A stretch of 64,000 nt of DNA from Spirochaetia bacterium (GCA_009885955.1 VFJS01000003.1:62001-126000), one strand, 5' to 3'; counted from the stretch's first letter, positions 18,458 to 28,689 are shown. Made by a program: numbers and translations. Notes: generated by a model from the sequence alone, not told the origin.

Positions 18458-18472
18458 GTTAGGCATCCTAAC
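18458..18472. promoter_or_regulatory. Palindrome GTTAGG-CAT-CCTAAC before the respiratory cluster
   Basis: A perfect 6-bp inverted repeat with a 3-bp centre lies 17 bp upstream of the GTG of the TSUP gene. The inner TTAGGnnnCCTAA resembles the half-sites of DtxR/IdeR-type metalloregulators. A TTGACT box is at 18503-18508 (minus strand), which puts the palindrome near the expected transcription start. The remaining 300 bp to the lipoprotein gene at 18772 are AT-rich, with no other feature seen. Confidence 0.4.
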
Positions 18473-18771
18473 GATAGAACGGTAATTTCTAAATGTACAT
18501 TAAGTCAAGATTTTTTTAAAATCAAATGTTTTTTTATTAAAAAATTAAATTACTCCTAAAGTATTTAATGAAATAATAAACTATCATAAATATATTTCTA
18601 CCATATGATATAGATTATTTATATTTTCAATTTACAATTCTGATTTATTTGCATTGACTTTAAAAGATAAGCCTATAGAAGATTGATGACAGAGAAATTT
18701 TCACACAGGACTTATCCCTGCTCGGGATGGGATAAGGGATATTACTGTCTGGTGATTAGAGGGATACAACT

Positions 18772-19200
18772 ATGAGATTTTTCTTGCTGGCTGCGGCAAT
18801 ATTGTTTTCCGGGTGTTCGAGCTCTGAAATTATCGATTCAGGCAGGATAATCAGGGACCTGAAATCTGCAAGGACATCCATTTCAAGGGACAGAAACTAT
18901 CTGAATTATTTAAACGAAAGGAAGGCCGGGAAAAGCGGATTCTATTATGTAATCGACAGGGGGGGGGTCGTTGTACATCATCCCGTCGCATCCCTGGTGG
19001 GGACCAGTTTCAGGAAGTTTGAATTTACTGAAGCGATTCTTAAGAATACATCGGGCTGTTTGAAGTATATATTCGGAAGCATGAGCCATCTCATATTTTT
19101 CGAGTCTCTGAATGAATCAGAAATAATCTGCCTCTCAATTCCCGGCGATGAGGTTACCGGCAGCGAAGGAGTCTGCAGGCTATTCATGGAGAAAAAATAA
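18772..19200 (+). CDS. Lipoprotein with Cache-like segment
   Basis: The 142-residue protein has a short signal and a lipobox ending F-S-G-C (cysteine 15). The segment G-F-Y-Y-V-I-D-R-G-G-V-V-V-H-H-P (about 56-71) resembles the central strands of Cache sensor domains, in which a strand is followed by an x-x-H-P turn. A GAGGG site lies 8 nt before the ATG. It stands alone, convergent with the Nudix gene. A ligand-binding envelope role is possible; family assignment is tentative. Confidence 0.6.
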   Translation: MRFFLLAAAILFSGCSSSEIIDSGRIIRDLKSARTSISRDRNYLNYLNERKAGKSGFYYVIDRGGVVVHHPVASLVGTSFRKFEFTEAILKNTSGCLKYIFGSMSHLIFFESLNESEIICLSIPGDEVTGSEGVCRLFMEKK

Positions 19201-19222
19201 GGAAGGGATTTTTTATCCCTCC
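19201..19222. terminator. Hairpin between convergent genes
   Basis: AGGGAT and ATCCCT pair around a short T-rich loop, extended by GG/CC. The hairpin lies right after the lipoprotein stop and contains the stop codon of the Nudix gene. It may end transcription from both sides. The minus-strand side is followed by a U-rich stretch a few bases further on. Confidence 0.4.
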
Positions 19223-19776
19223 ATGCCCGGTGGAGACAGCAGATAAAGGCCCAGCGCGGCCAGGGCATAGGCATGGTTTATCCTGCCGGTTTTCATGAGC
19301 TCCAGGATCTCAGCCCTGTCGTAGAGGTCAACCTGGATATCCTCAATCAGATCCAGGTCCTGGTCCTGGGACCTGATGCAGTCCGTGGCAAGGTAGTAGT
19401 GGATGTAGTTGTTCATGATTGCCGGGTTTGCAGCAACTTTCTGTAAGAGTGCTATTTTTCCCGGCCTGTATCCGGTCTCTTCCGCAAGCTCTCTCACTGC
19501 CGTATCTTCAGGATTTTCTCCTTCCTCTATGAGGCCGCCGGCAGTTTCAATTGTTATCTCCCCGGTGCCGATCCTGTGCTGCCTCACCATGATGAATTTG
19601 CCGTCCACGGTCAGGGCAACCACATTTATCCAGTCAAAGGTATGGAGGATGTAGAAGTCATGCTCTTTATCCATTCCCGGGTGATAACAATCATATCTCA
19701 AAAGGGAAAAGATGCGGCTGTTGTGTATTTCGGTAACCTTCCCGGTTACCCATTTAATCATGCCGCCTGAATGCAT
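19213..19776 (-). CDS. Nudix hydrolase, ADP-ribose pyrophosphatase-like
   Basis: The 187-residue protein has a complete Nudix box in G-L-I-E-E-G-E followed seven residues later by R-E-L-A-E-E-T-G-Y. A glycine-rich A-G-G-L lead-in and a hydrophobic N-terminal beta domain match ADP-ribose or nucleotide-sugar pyrophosphatases. The ATG at 19776 touches the stop of ilvC (TAGATG), so the gene is likely part of the ilv message. A second in-frame ATG at 19761 has a better AGGCGG site. The substrate cannot be fixed from sequence. Confidence 0.82.
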   Translation of the reverse strand: MHSGGMIKWVTGKVTEIHNSRIFSLLRYDCYHPGMDKEHDFYILHTFDWINVVALTVDGKFIMVRQHRIGTGEITIETAGGLIEEGENPEDTAVRELAEETGYRPGKIALLQKVAANPAIMNNYIHYYLATDCIRSQDQDLDLIEDIQVDLYDRAEILELMKTGRINHAYALAALGLYLLSPPGMEG

Positions 19777-20847
<1,071 letters not shown>

Positions 20848-20851
20848 CTAC

Positions 20852-21044
20852 ATGCCCTCACCCCGCCTCCGGCGCGCCCTCTCCCGATAGGGCGAGGGCT
20901 TTTTATGCAAAAATAATTAAAAAAAACTGTTTATACTCATGAAATGGACTCATATAGTTATTTAAATATATGTTATTAGCATATTCAAAAAAATCACCAA
21001 CCCCCCTCTCCCTATTTTGGGAGAGGGGTCGGGGGTGAGGGCAT
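20852..21044. repeat. Bipartite CCCTCACC element E1 (193 bp)
   Basis: The element starts ATGCCCTCACCCC and ends GGGGTGAGGGCAT. Just inside the left end is a hairpin arm with CGCGCCCTCTCCC and AGGGCGAGGGCT (arm B). Inside the right end is a hairpin with CCCCTCTCCC and GGGAGAGGGG (arm A). An AT-rich centre of about 95 bp separates them. The element sits in the ilvH-ilvC gap. The same architecture recurs at 30840-30957 and 46988-47183, with a lone arm A at 37179-37220. The rest of the 380-bp gap is AT-rich and holds nothing else recognisable. Confidence 0.82.
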
Positions 21045-21152
21045 TTTTTGTAAAAATAATTATTTCATATTTTTAAATTTCCCAACATTCCGGAATGAGC
21101 ATTATTTTTTTATCGCTGGAGGTCTTCGATGAGATACGACCTGCAACATGTG

Positions 21153-21629
21153 CTATTGATTGGAGAGGGATATCCTCCCGGTCCTGAGGAGTTCCTTGAT
21201 CCCGTAGGGGCGCAGGAGCTCGATGAAATTATCCACTTTTTCCGGGGAGCCCTTTACCCCCAGGGTCATTGTCTTTGCAGATATGTCGGCGATTTCGGCC
21301 CTGAATATCTCAACGAGCTGAAAAATTTCAGACCTTTTCGAAGGGACGGCGCTGACCTTGACAAGGGCAAGTTCCCGCTGTATTGACGTGGCGCCGATGT
21401 GATCCGAAACCTTAATAACATCGATGAGCTTGTTAAGCTGTTTTTTTACCTGCTCAAGGACCCTGTCGTCCCCTTTTACTACAATGGTCATGATAGAGAT
21501 ATCTTCCAGTTCGGTGGTGCTCACGGTAAGAGAATCGATATTGTATCCGCGGGCTGAGAAAAGGCCGGCAACGCGGGCGAGCACGCCGGATTTATTTTCA
21601 ACTTTAACCGAAATAACATGCTGACTCAT
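21153..21629 (-). CDS. ilvH: Acetolactate synthase small (regulatory) subunit
   Basis: The 158-residue protein has the N-terminal ACT domain typical of IlvH/IlvN (V-E-N-K-S-G-V-L-A-R-V-A-G-L-F-S and R-G-Y-N-I-D-S-L) and the C-terminal small-subunit domain. Length is as expected. It would bind valine and stimulate the catalytic subunit. Its ATG overlaps the ilvB stop by 4 nt. Confidence 0.95.
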   Translation of the reverse strand: MSQHVISVKVENKSGVLARVAGLFSARGYNIDSLTVSTTELEDISIMTIVVKGDDRVLEQVKKQLNKLIDVIKVSDHIGATSIQRELALVKVSAVPSKRSEIFQLVEIFRAEIADISAKTMTLGVKGSPEKVDNFIELLRPYGIKELLRTGRISLSNQ

Positions 21630-23311
21630 GCCAGTTCCCTCATAATAGTCTCTTTGATTGATTTGCCGGCAGGGACCATGGGGTAGACATTCTCCTCTTT
21701 TGACACATGGAAGTCGATGATGATCGGCCTGTCGGTAATGCTGAGCGCCCTGTCAATGGCCGGTATGACCTCTTCGAGTTTTTTAACGGTAATGCCCACG
21801 GCGCCGTATGCCACTGCCAGCTTCTCAAAGTCCGGCGCGAAGGCGAGGCAGGTGTGGGAATAACGCCTGTCGAAGAAGAGCTGCTGCCACTGCCTCACCA
21901 TTCCGAGAAACCCGTTGTTCAGGATAGCAATGATGATGGGCAGCCTGTGCTGGGTCGCAACGATGAGCTCCTGAATGTTCATCTGTATGGATCCGTCGCC
22001 TGCGATATCAAAGACCCTCTTGCCCGGTACTGCAAGCTGCGCACCTATGGCTGCCGGGAGGCCGTAACCCATGGTGCCCAGGCCTCCGGAAGATATGAAT
22101 GTCCTGGGCCTGGTGTATTTGTAGAACTGGGCGGCCCACATCTGGTTCTGCCCCACCTCGGTGCAGATGATCGCGTCGCCGCCTGTCTGTTTGTATATCT
22201 GCTCCACCACATATTGCGGCTTTATATCGCCCCTTTCGCTCATTTCATAGGTCAGGGGATTGTCCCTTTTCAGTCCGGCTACGGTCTCGAGCCACCGGTC
22301 AATCTTCGGGGGCCTGATGACCTTGTTTATCTCTGATAAAACCTGTTTGCAGTCCCCTACGATGGGGACATCGACCATTACATTTTTGCTGACCGATGCC
22401 GGGTCAATATCGATGTGTATAACTTTTGCCTCGGGGATGAACTCGGATATTTTCCCGGTGACCCTGTCATCAAACCTTGCTCCGATTGCTATCAGGAGGT
22501 CCGACTGGTTTACGGCATGGTTTGCGTAATAGGTGCCGTGCATCCCCAGCATCTCCAGCGAGAGGGGGTCTGTTTCCGGGTAAATTCCAAGACCAAGGAG
22601 CGTTGTTGTTATGGGAATTCCGGTCTTTCTGATGAACTCCCTCAGTTCATCAGAGGCATTGGAAATGACCACCCCGCCCCCGGCATATACGACCGGCCTT
22701 TCTGCCGACTCAATGAGTTTGCATGCCCTTTCGATCTGTATCGGGTGGCCGCTGGTAACCGGTTTATATCCCCGTATGCTGACAGTATCGGGATAGGAGA
22801 ATTTGTACATGCTTTTGGAGATGTCAACCGGTACATCAATCACAACGGGCCCCGGCCTTCCGGTCGACGCGATGTGAAAGGCTTCCTTGATTATCCTGGC
22901 AAGGTCCTGAATATCCTGCACGAGATAATTGTGCTTGGTTATGGGCCTGGTGATTCCTGTTATATCAACCTCCTGGAAGGCATCATTTCCAATCATCTCC
23001 CTTGATACCTGCCCGGTGAATACCACAAGCGGAATGGAATCCATGTAAGCCGTTGCGATGCCGGTGACAAGGTTTGTCGCGCCCGGGCCTGAAGTGGCTA
23101 AAACAACGCCCACCTTACCCGAGGCCCTTGCATATCCGTCCGCGGCATGGACAGCGCCCTGTTCATGCCTGCTGAGGATGAACTTAAAGGGGGCATCAAA
23201 GAGGTGATGGAATATGGGAATTACAACGCCTCCGGGATAGCCGAACATGCATTCAATTTTCTCCTGTTTCAGGGATTCAATAATAATTTCTGCCCCGGAA
23301 ATTTTCAACAC
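21626..23311 (-). CDS. ilvB: Acetolactate synthase large (catalytic) subunit
   Basis: This is a thiamine-diphosphate enzyme of about 561 residues. The catalytic glutamate lies in the S-R-H-E-Q-G-A segment. The ThDP/Mg motif is G-D-G-S-I-Q-M-N, and FAD-type central-domain residues are present. The frame is open to 23407, but family alignment and a GGAGGGG site place the start at GTG 23311 (or the adjacent TTG). It is the first gene of ilvB-ilvH-ilvC-nudix. Confidence 0.94.
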   Translation of the reverse strand: MLKISGAEIIIESLKQEKIECMFGYPGGVVIPIFHHLFDAPFKFILSRHEQGAVHAADGYARASGKVGVVLATSGPGATNLVTGIATAYMDSIPLVVFTGQVSREMIGNDAFQEVDITGITRPITKHNYLVQDIQDLARIIKEAFHIASTGRPGPVVIDVPVDISKSMYKFSYPDTVSIRGYKPVTSGHPIQIERACKLIESAERPVVYAGGGVVISNASDELREFIRKTGIPITTTLLGLGIYPETDPLSLEMLGMHGTYYANHAVNQSDLLIAIGARFDDRVTGKISEFIPEAKVIHIDIDPASVSKNVMVDVPIVGDCKQVLSEINKVIRPPKIDRWLETVAGLKRDNPLTYEMSERGDIKPQYVVEQIYKQTGGDAIICTEVGQNQMWAAQFYKYTRPRTFISSGGLGTMGYGLPAAIGAQLAVPGKRVFDIAGDGSIQMNIQELIVATQHRLPIIIAILNNGFLGMVRQWQQLFFDRRYSHTCLAFAPDFEKLAVAYGAVGITVKKLEEVIPAIDRALSITDRPIIIDFHVSKEENVYPMVPAGKSIKETIMRELA

Positions 23312-23347
23312 ATGCCCCTCCAGATATAAAACTGAAAAAATAATCGA

Positions 23348-23365
23348 AATTGTAGGTTTACAATT
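23348..23365. promoter_or_regulatory. Operator-like palindrome at the ilvB promoter
   Basis: AATTGTA and TACAATT form perfect 7-bp arms around 4 bp. A TTGACA box lies at 23378-23383 on the minus strand, so the palindrome covers the -10 position of that promoter (a weak TAAACC at normal spacing). The site is 37 bp upstream of the GTG start. Repression of ilv transcription by a TTGTA-N4-TACAA-binding regulator is inferred. Confidence 0.4.
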
Positions 23366-23540
23366 GGATAATAAATTTGTCAATTTTTTTTCTTTGTATA
23401 GCCTCAAAAAGGTTTTTCACTATGCCCGCAGGCTTGTGGATATGAAAAAATTCATGGACATGACTAATTATTTTTTGTATATATTAAATTAATTGACGAA
23501 AATAGACTAAGGTTATTTAAATTGATCAAATGGTAAAAAT

Positions 23541-24437
23541 ATGGCTGTAAATATAAAAAAGCTGGTAAACGAGATACATAAAGAAATAGTTCTACAAAAC
23601 GGCAGGGAGGACAGTGAAGCTATACCCCATTCCGACCAGTTTATTAAAAGAATAACCTCTTCCATTGGAATCGATGCAAATACATGCCTGGATATTATAG
23701 GGATGCTAAAAGAGGCCCATAAGATACTGATTTTTGAAATATCCAAGGAAAATATAGACCAGAAAATTGAAAAAATTGACGGATATATTGATGCCGACCT
23801 TCACACCCTGAAAAAGCTGAAACTCATTTATCACAAAATCCTTGAAGAAATCTATGAGGATGAACGGAGGCAGAAAAAAAATTCATTCCAGATAATCCGT
23901 GAGCTTATAATGGATATGGGCAGGATAAGCAGGACACAGCTCGGGATGATCCTGAACAAGGCGGTCATGCTCGATGAATTTGATAAGTTGATTGAAAAGG
24001 AGTTTGGACTGTATACTGAGAACTGGAAGGCCGGAAAGCTTGAGGTTTTAATCAAAGAATATGAGAACCATAATGCAATAGAGGGAACACAGGAAAAGAA
24101 AGCTGATGTTTCAGCCTCTGTAAATGATACATACATCACGAAAAGGGCAGTGGATATGAATCCTGTGGACACAACAGGAAAATTTTCAGTAAATAAAATG
24201 ATTCAGATATACGGAGTGGAGTTTTTTTTCAGGGTCAACCTGAGGAAATACAACTTCGATCTCATATCAGAACTGATAGAAAGCAGGCAGCTGAACAGGA
24301 GATCTGATCTGAAGCTGTTGAAAGACATGCTTCAGAAGATAAAACAGAATACGAATAATGATACAAAATTAAATGAATATATTGATAAAATTGCAAAACT
24401 TGAAAGGGCTATTTCAAGAAATTTGACAGCGGTTTGA
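23541..24437 (+). CDS. Helical protein of unknown function
   Basis: The 298-residue protein is charged and almost entirely predicted helix, with no signal peptide or membrane segment. Residues 60-125 have a heptad-like pattern that could form a coiled coil (around K-I-E-K-I-D-G-Y-I and H-T-L-K-K-L-K-L-I). A polar linker near 180-210 separates a second helical part. I do not recognise a family. It stands alone, divergent from ilvB. Nothing in the neighbourhood points to a role. Confidence 0.7.
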   Translation: MAVNIKKLVNEIHKEIVLQNGREDSEAIPHSDQFIKRITSSIGIDANTCLDIIGMLKEAHKILIFEISKENIDQKIEKIDGYIDADLHTLKKLKLIYHKILEEIYEDERRQKKNSFQIIRELIMDMGRISRTQLGMILNKAVMLDEFDKLIEKEFGLYTENWKAGKLEVLIKEYENHNAIEGTQEKKADVSASVNDTYITKRAVDMNPVDTTGKFSVNKMIQIYGVEFFFRVNLRKYNFDLISELIESRQLNRRSDLKLLKDMLQKIKQNTNNDTKLNEYIDKIAKLERAISRNLTAV

Positions 24438-24564
24438 ACAGGAAAATTAACCATTGACAAATCAAAGGCATGCAGATACGTATAGCCTCATGAACGGCAT
24501 CAAAGGCTGATAACAGGAATGCATAAATTCAATTGCCCCGGCATCAGCAGAGTCAGGATATGAA

Positions 24565-25344
24565 ATGAAGAAAACTTATAGAAAAATATTATTTTTTGTA
24601 TTCATGTTGTATGCCCCGTTAAACCTCGCGGCCGGGGAATTTTTAAACACAGTCATGCATCTGAATTTTCTGTACATGTACGGAGTTTCAACCTGGGGCG
24701 ACATAACAACATATGAACATAATAATTTTGCCATCAAGGATCCCGATAACGGAATGAGAAATGCAAGGCCCGATCACAAGGATAATGCCTTCGGTTTTTT
24801 CATGGATATTACTCCATTCAGGGCCTTTCTTCTGGGTAATGAAGATAATGCCATCAAGCTGGGGTTCAGGTTTTCATACAAATTCCATAGTGTGGGCCAG
24901 ACGGTGCAGCTTGAAAACAAGAGTTATAAAAGCGATTTGATGAATTTTCAGGCATTCATGGGCGGCATCGTTCTCTACTATGCGCCTACGGTTGAACCTG
25001 CCGTGGTTTCAAAGAATTACAACTCTTCAAAAGGTTTAACCTTTTTTGTCATGTATGGGCAGCTGCAGGGCGGGGAGATCAGCGCGTTTCCTGTTTGGAA
25101 AAAAACCGACCCAGACACATACCCCCTTGCCGTCAGCTCGACAAAAATTAAAGGCAACAAATTTGATATCGGTTTCGGGGGTGAAGTTTCCATATGCGGG
25201 TCTGTAAGTTTAGGGCTTAATATTTATTATTCCCTTATTACCTATACAATGAACGACAAAATTTATTCCAGGGTCGGCAGGAATTCAACACTCAATGAAG
25301 TCGGCCTGGAACTTTTCATAGGGATCCCGATACAATATTTTTAA
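24565..25344 (+). CDS. Probable outer-membrane beta-barrel protein
   Basis: The 259-residue protein has a signal peptide (about 1-22, ending L-A-A-G-E), alternating polar/hydrophobic strands rich in Tyr and Phe, and a C-terminal phenylalanine (P-I-Q-Y-F). These are usual marks of small outer-membrane barrels. An AGGAT site precedes the ATG. No pore or enzyme family is recognised. It is followed 84 bp later by a sensor kinase gene on the same strand. Confidence 0.6.
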   Translation: MKKTYRKILFFVFMLYAPLNLAAGEFLNTVMHLNFLYMYGVSTWGDITTYEHNNFAIKDPDNGMRNARPDHKDNAFGFFMDITPFRAFLLGNEDNAIKLGFRFSYKFHSVGQTVQLENKSYKSDLMNFQAFMGGIVLYYAPTVEPAVVSKNYNSSKGLTFFVMYGQLQGGEISAFPVWKKTDPDTYPLAVSSTKIKGNKFDIGFGGEVSICGSVSLGLNIYYSLITYTMNDKIYSRVGRNSTLNEVGLELFIGIPIQYF

Positions 25345-25428
25345 CAGTATGGAATATCATGCAGGGTTCAGGCTTTCAACCTTCAACATTCGGTTTGTAT
25401 TATCCGGTACTTCACTGGCGGCAATCAT

Positions 25429-26364
25429 ATGAAATTTAAACCAGGAAAGCTCATGCTGCTCCTGACAATGCTTCTAATATGTATTGGAATTACTGTTTTA
25501 TCCGAGTTTATATTTCATGTGGACATTGTTTACACCCATCTTTTTTATATCCCCATAATTATTTCCGGGCTCTGGTATGAGAAGAAGGCCCTTTTCCCTG
25601 CAATCGTCCTCGGGATTGTTCATATTGCTGCCGATTATCTGGTGAAAGATTATTTTAATGCAGCTACAATCCTCCGTTCAATAATGTTTTGCGTCATTGC
25701 GCTCACGGTAGGAACCCTCAGGGAAAAAATAAGGGCAGGCGAGGCATTGAAGCAGGTTGTGAAGCAGAAGGAGCTCCATCTTATGGAGTTCCAGCACAGG
25801 GTAAAGAATAATCTCAATATTATATCAAGCCTTCTGGGCCTGGAGGCGGATAATTTTTCCGATATCAGGCTTAAGACCGCTTTCATGGATGCCCAGTCCC
25901 GGCTTCATTCACTCTCCTCCATATACGAGCAGTATTACAGCTCGTCAGACCTTGACAGCATAGATCTTAACCGCTATGTCGGGGATCTTGCAGAATCTAC
26001 AAAAAAAACTTTTAACTCAGAAACAAGAACCATCAGCATCATTTCAGAAATTGAGGAAATCAGGCTCGATTCAAAAAGGTCTGTTCCCATAGGGATGATT
26101 CTGAATGAGCTTCTGACGAATTCATTGAAGTATGCCTATCCGAGCGGAGCCGCCGGGGAGATTCGCATAAATCTGGCAATGAAGAATGGGATGGTTACTC
26201 TTTCAGTCTCTGATGACGGCAAGGGTTTTCCCGGAGATTATAATCCAGAAAGCTCCAAGAGCATGGGGCTCCGCCTTGTGAAAATGCTTGTAAAACAGAT
26301 ACATGGGGAAATGATTGTTGAAAAGGGGAGGGGCGTCTCGGTTTCAATATCGTTTCCGGTATAA
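25429..26364 (+). CDS. Membrane sensor histidine kinase, HisKA_2 type
   Basis: The 311-residue protein has an N-terminal membrane domain with four or five helices (about 7-95), a short coiled linker, and a HisKA_2 dimerisation domain with the phospho-acceptor in E-F-Q-H-R-V-K-N-N-L. The ATPase domain shows N-E-L-L-T-N-S-L-K-Y-A, D-D-G-K-G-F and M-G-L-R-L-V-K. There is no PAS or extracytoplasmic domain, so the signal may be sensed in or at the membrane. It ends 12 bp from a convergent kinase of the same subfamily. No response regulator is adjacent. Confidence 0.85.
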   Translation: MKFKPGKLMLLLTMLLICIGITVLSEFIFHVDIVYTHLFYIPIIISGLWYEKKALFPAIVLGIVHIAADYLVKDYFNAATILRSIMFCVIALTVGTLREKIRAGEALKQVVKQKELHLMEFQHRVKNNLNIISSLLGLEADNFSDIRLKTAFMDAQSRLHSLSSIYEQYYSSSDLDSIDLNRYVGDLAESTKKTFNSETRTISIISEIEEIRLDSKRSVPIGMILNELLTNSLKYAYPSGAAGEIRINLAMKNGMVTLSVSDDGKGFPGDYNPESSKSMGLRLVKMLVKQIHGEMIVEKGRGVSVSISFPV

Positions 26365-26376
26365 CGGGCGGCCGGG

Positions 26377-28503
26377 TTAAACTTTTTTTATCATCCTTAT
26401 AATATAACTGGTTCCTTTTTCCCTGTGAAGCTCCAGTATGCCGCCAAGCTGCTGGGCAAGGGTTGATAGGAGCTTCAGCCCCAGGGTGTCAGCTTCGTAA
26501 AGGCTTATTTCACCGGGGATTCCCACGCCGTTATCGGAAAAATTCAGCAATATAAATCCCCTCTCCTCTTGCATGGATATCCTGATTTCACCCTCCCTGC
26601 CGCCGGGAAATGCATACTTCAGTGAATTGGTAAGCATCTCAGTGATAATAAGGCCCAGGGGAACAAGGGAATTTATGTCATACCTCAGGTCATTGTTTAC
26701 ATCAATGGAGAGCCGTATGATACTTGCCCCGTCGGAAAAGGACGTCAGGACAAGACTTGAGAGGTCATGTATGTATTCATTCAGGTTTATTGTTGAAAAG
26801 TCATCACTCTTGTATATCTTTTCATGAACCAGGGCAATGGAGCGTATTTTTTCAGTGAGCACTTTCAGTATGTCCAGGGCTTTCCTGTCCTGGATATCGT
26901 AGGTCTGGAGGTTGATGAGGCTCAGGATAATGTTCAGGTTGTTTTTTACCCTGTGATGAATCTCCTTTAAGAGGGAGTCTTTTATCTCCAGTGTATCCCT
27001 GAGCTTAATCTCTGATTTTTTTCTTTCAGTTATATCTGTTATAACCCCCATGAACCTGTTTACCCAGCCCATCTCATCTATTTCCGGAAGCGCCTGCCCC
27101 ATGACCCAGGTAGAACTTCCGCCGCTGTTTATAAACCGGAATTCGGATTTGAATGGAATGTTCTGTTCAAAGAGCCTGCCGAGTCCCGCAAGGATTCGTT
27201 CTTTCTCTTCAGGATGCAGGAATTCTGCCCAGCTCTCTCCCAGGTTCTTTCCGGCAGTTTCGCCTGCTATTTCAACATGCCTCCTGTTTTCATAGAGGCA
27301 TATTCCGTTTATATCGGTATAAAAAATTCCTACGGGAGATATCTCTGCCAGGGTAAAATAGCGTCTGGAGCTTTCCCTCAGCTCTTTTTCCAGGAATCTC
27401 TTTTTCACAATGCCGATGAACAGGAGAATGATGATCAATATCAGGATGGTGAAAATTATAAGCGCCTGCCAGACAATATGGGAGTACTTTGCGTAAAAGG
27501 AATCCGGCTTGTTGATGATTATGCTACCGGCAGGGAGCCTGCTTTCATCGATGCCCCACCGTTTCAGCTGGTTGTAGTCAAACATGTAGGTGTTGGGGCT
27601 GTCCATGGATACCGGGATGCTGTTGATATTCTCCCCCCTGAGAATCCTTAACCCTATTTCAGCAGCTGTTTTCCCCTGGTGAAACCCGCTCACCACCTTG
27701 CCGCCAAGGACGCCTTCACCCATTCGTGAGTCTGTGACGACATAAATGGGTACGGCGGCATTTTTTACAATCAGGTCTATAGATTCCTTCTGGGAATAGG
27801 TTTTCCCGAGGGCATCCTTGAAGTGGCTGAGGAGAAGTATGGCCTTCTTCCCCTGTAACTTGCCGACCTCAATTAGAAAATTATCAAAGGTATAATCGCT
27901 CATGGAGAGGCTTCTGAATTTTATCTTTCCGGTAATGTCTTTTATGATATGCATTACCGCTTCGTAATGGGCTATGCCCGTGGTTGTGTTATCGGAAATG
28001 ATTGCCACTTCCTCAACCGAAGGGTCGATTGTTTTAATAAGCTCAAGGGTGCTTTTATAGTCGATATTCTCAATGACGCCGGTGATATATTTTACTCCCC
28101 TGAATATGGCCGGGTGATAGTCGTTCAATCCGCAGAATACTACGGGCGTGTTCCTGAACAGGGATTCCCTGTATTTTACAAGAAAATCAATGGCATCATT
28201 ATCGCTGGCAAGAACAAGGTCAAATTTTATCGAGTAATCCATATGCCTGTAAACGGTATACAGCCCTGAGAGCTGAACTATCCCAGGGATACGCTTCATA
28301 TCCATGTGTTTGTAATAAATTTCTGCATCTTTTAGTTCAGTTGCAAGGACAGATTCCATCCCCTTCATGATCCTGTCTGACCATGGGTAGCCCTGGTGAT
28401 AGGAGTTGAGGATTAATATGTTTTTTTTCCCCGGCTCTCCCTGGAGCCCATTTCCCGCGGGGAATATCATTATAAGGATAAGGATGATAATCCTGTTTTT
28501 CAT
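26377..28503 (-). CDS. Sensor histidine kinase with periplasmic ABC-type binding domain, PAS and HisKA_2
   Basis: The 708-residue protein has a signal peptide and a periplasmic domain like ABC substrate-binding proteins of the TrpX/YtfQ-like type (about 28-330, beginning I-L-I-L-N-S-Y-H-Q-G). A membrane helix lies near 350-372, then a PAS/PAC domain (about 380-510). The HisKA_2 kinase has E-I-H-H-R-V-K-N-N-L, T-E-M-L-T-N-S-L-K-Y-A and D-N-G-V-G-I. It should sense a small ligand in the periplasm. The receiver is not in the window. Confidence 0.85.
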   Translation of the reverse strand: MKNRIIILILIMIFPAGNGLQGEPGKKNILILNSYHQGYPWSDRIMKGMESVLATELKDAEIYYKHMDMKRIPGIVQLSGLYTVYRHMDYSIKFDLVLASDNDAIDFLVKYRESLFRNTPVVFCGLNDYHPAIFRGVKYITGVIENIDYKSTLELIKTIDPSVEEVAIISDNTTTGIAHYEAVMHIIKDITGKIKFRSLSMSDYTFDNFLIEVGKLQGKKAILLLSHFKDALGKTYSQKESIDLIVKNAAVPIYVVTDSRMGEGVLGGKVVSGFHQGKTAAEIGLRILRGENINSIPVSMDSPNTYMFDYNQLKRWGIDESRLPAGSIIINKPDSFYAKYSHIVWQALIIFTILILIIILLFIGIVKKRFLEKELRESSRRYFTLAEISPVGIFYTDINGICLYENRRHVEIAGETAGKNLGESWAEFLHPEEKERILAGLGRLFEQNIPFKSEFRFINSGGSSTWVMGQALPEIDEMGWVNRFMGVITDITERKKSEIKLRDTLEIKDSLLKEIHHRVKNNLNIILSLINLQTYDIQDRKALDILKVLTEKIRSIALVHEKIYKSDDFSTINLNEYIHDLSSLVLTSFSDGASIIRLSIDVNNDLRYDINSLVPLGLIITEMLTNSLKYAFPGGREGEIRISMQEERGFILLNFSDNGVGIPGEISLYEADTLGLKLLSTLAQQLGGILELHREKGTSYIIRMIKKV

Positions 28504-28590
28504 GGTATTTTATGTATAATATAATATCATGAAATTTTCATTATTTTTTTCAGTAATTTTTGGGAATGATAAAAAAATAGAGAAAATTCC

Positions 28591-28663
28591 GCCACAGAGG
28601 CTCAGAGGCACAGAGAAATTTCAGGAAATGGTCTCATGCTCTGTGTCTCTGCGTCTCCGTGGC
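28591..28663. repeat. Palindromic CACAGAG-family repeat, copy 2
   Basis: It begins GCCACAGAGG and ends CTCCGTGGC, 73 bp like copy 1. The arms can pair with several mismatches. It lies downstream of sucD, in the gap to the kinase gene. Confidence 0.8.
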
Positions 28664-28689
28664 TAACGATGTTTGTTTTCCGGGTTGTA

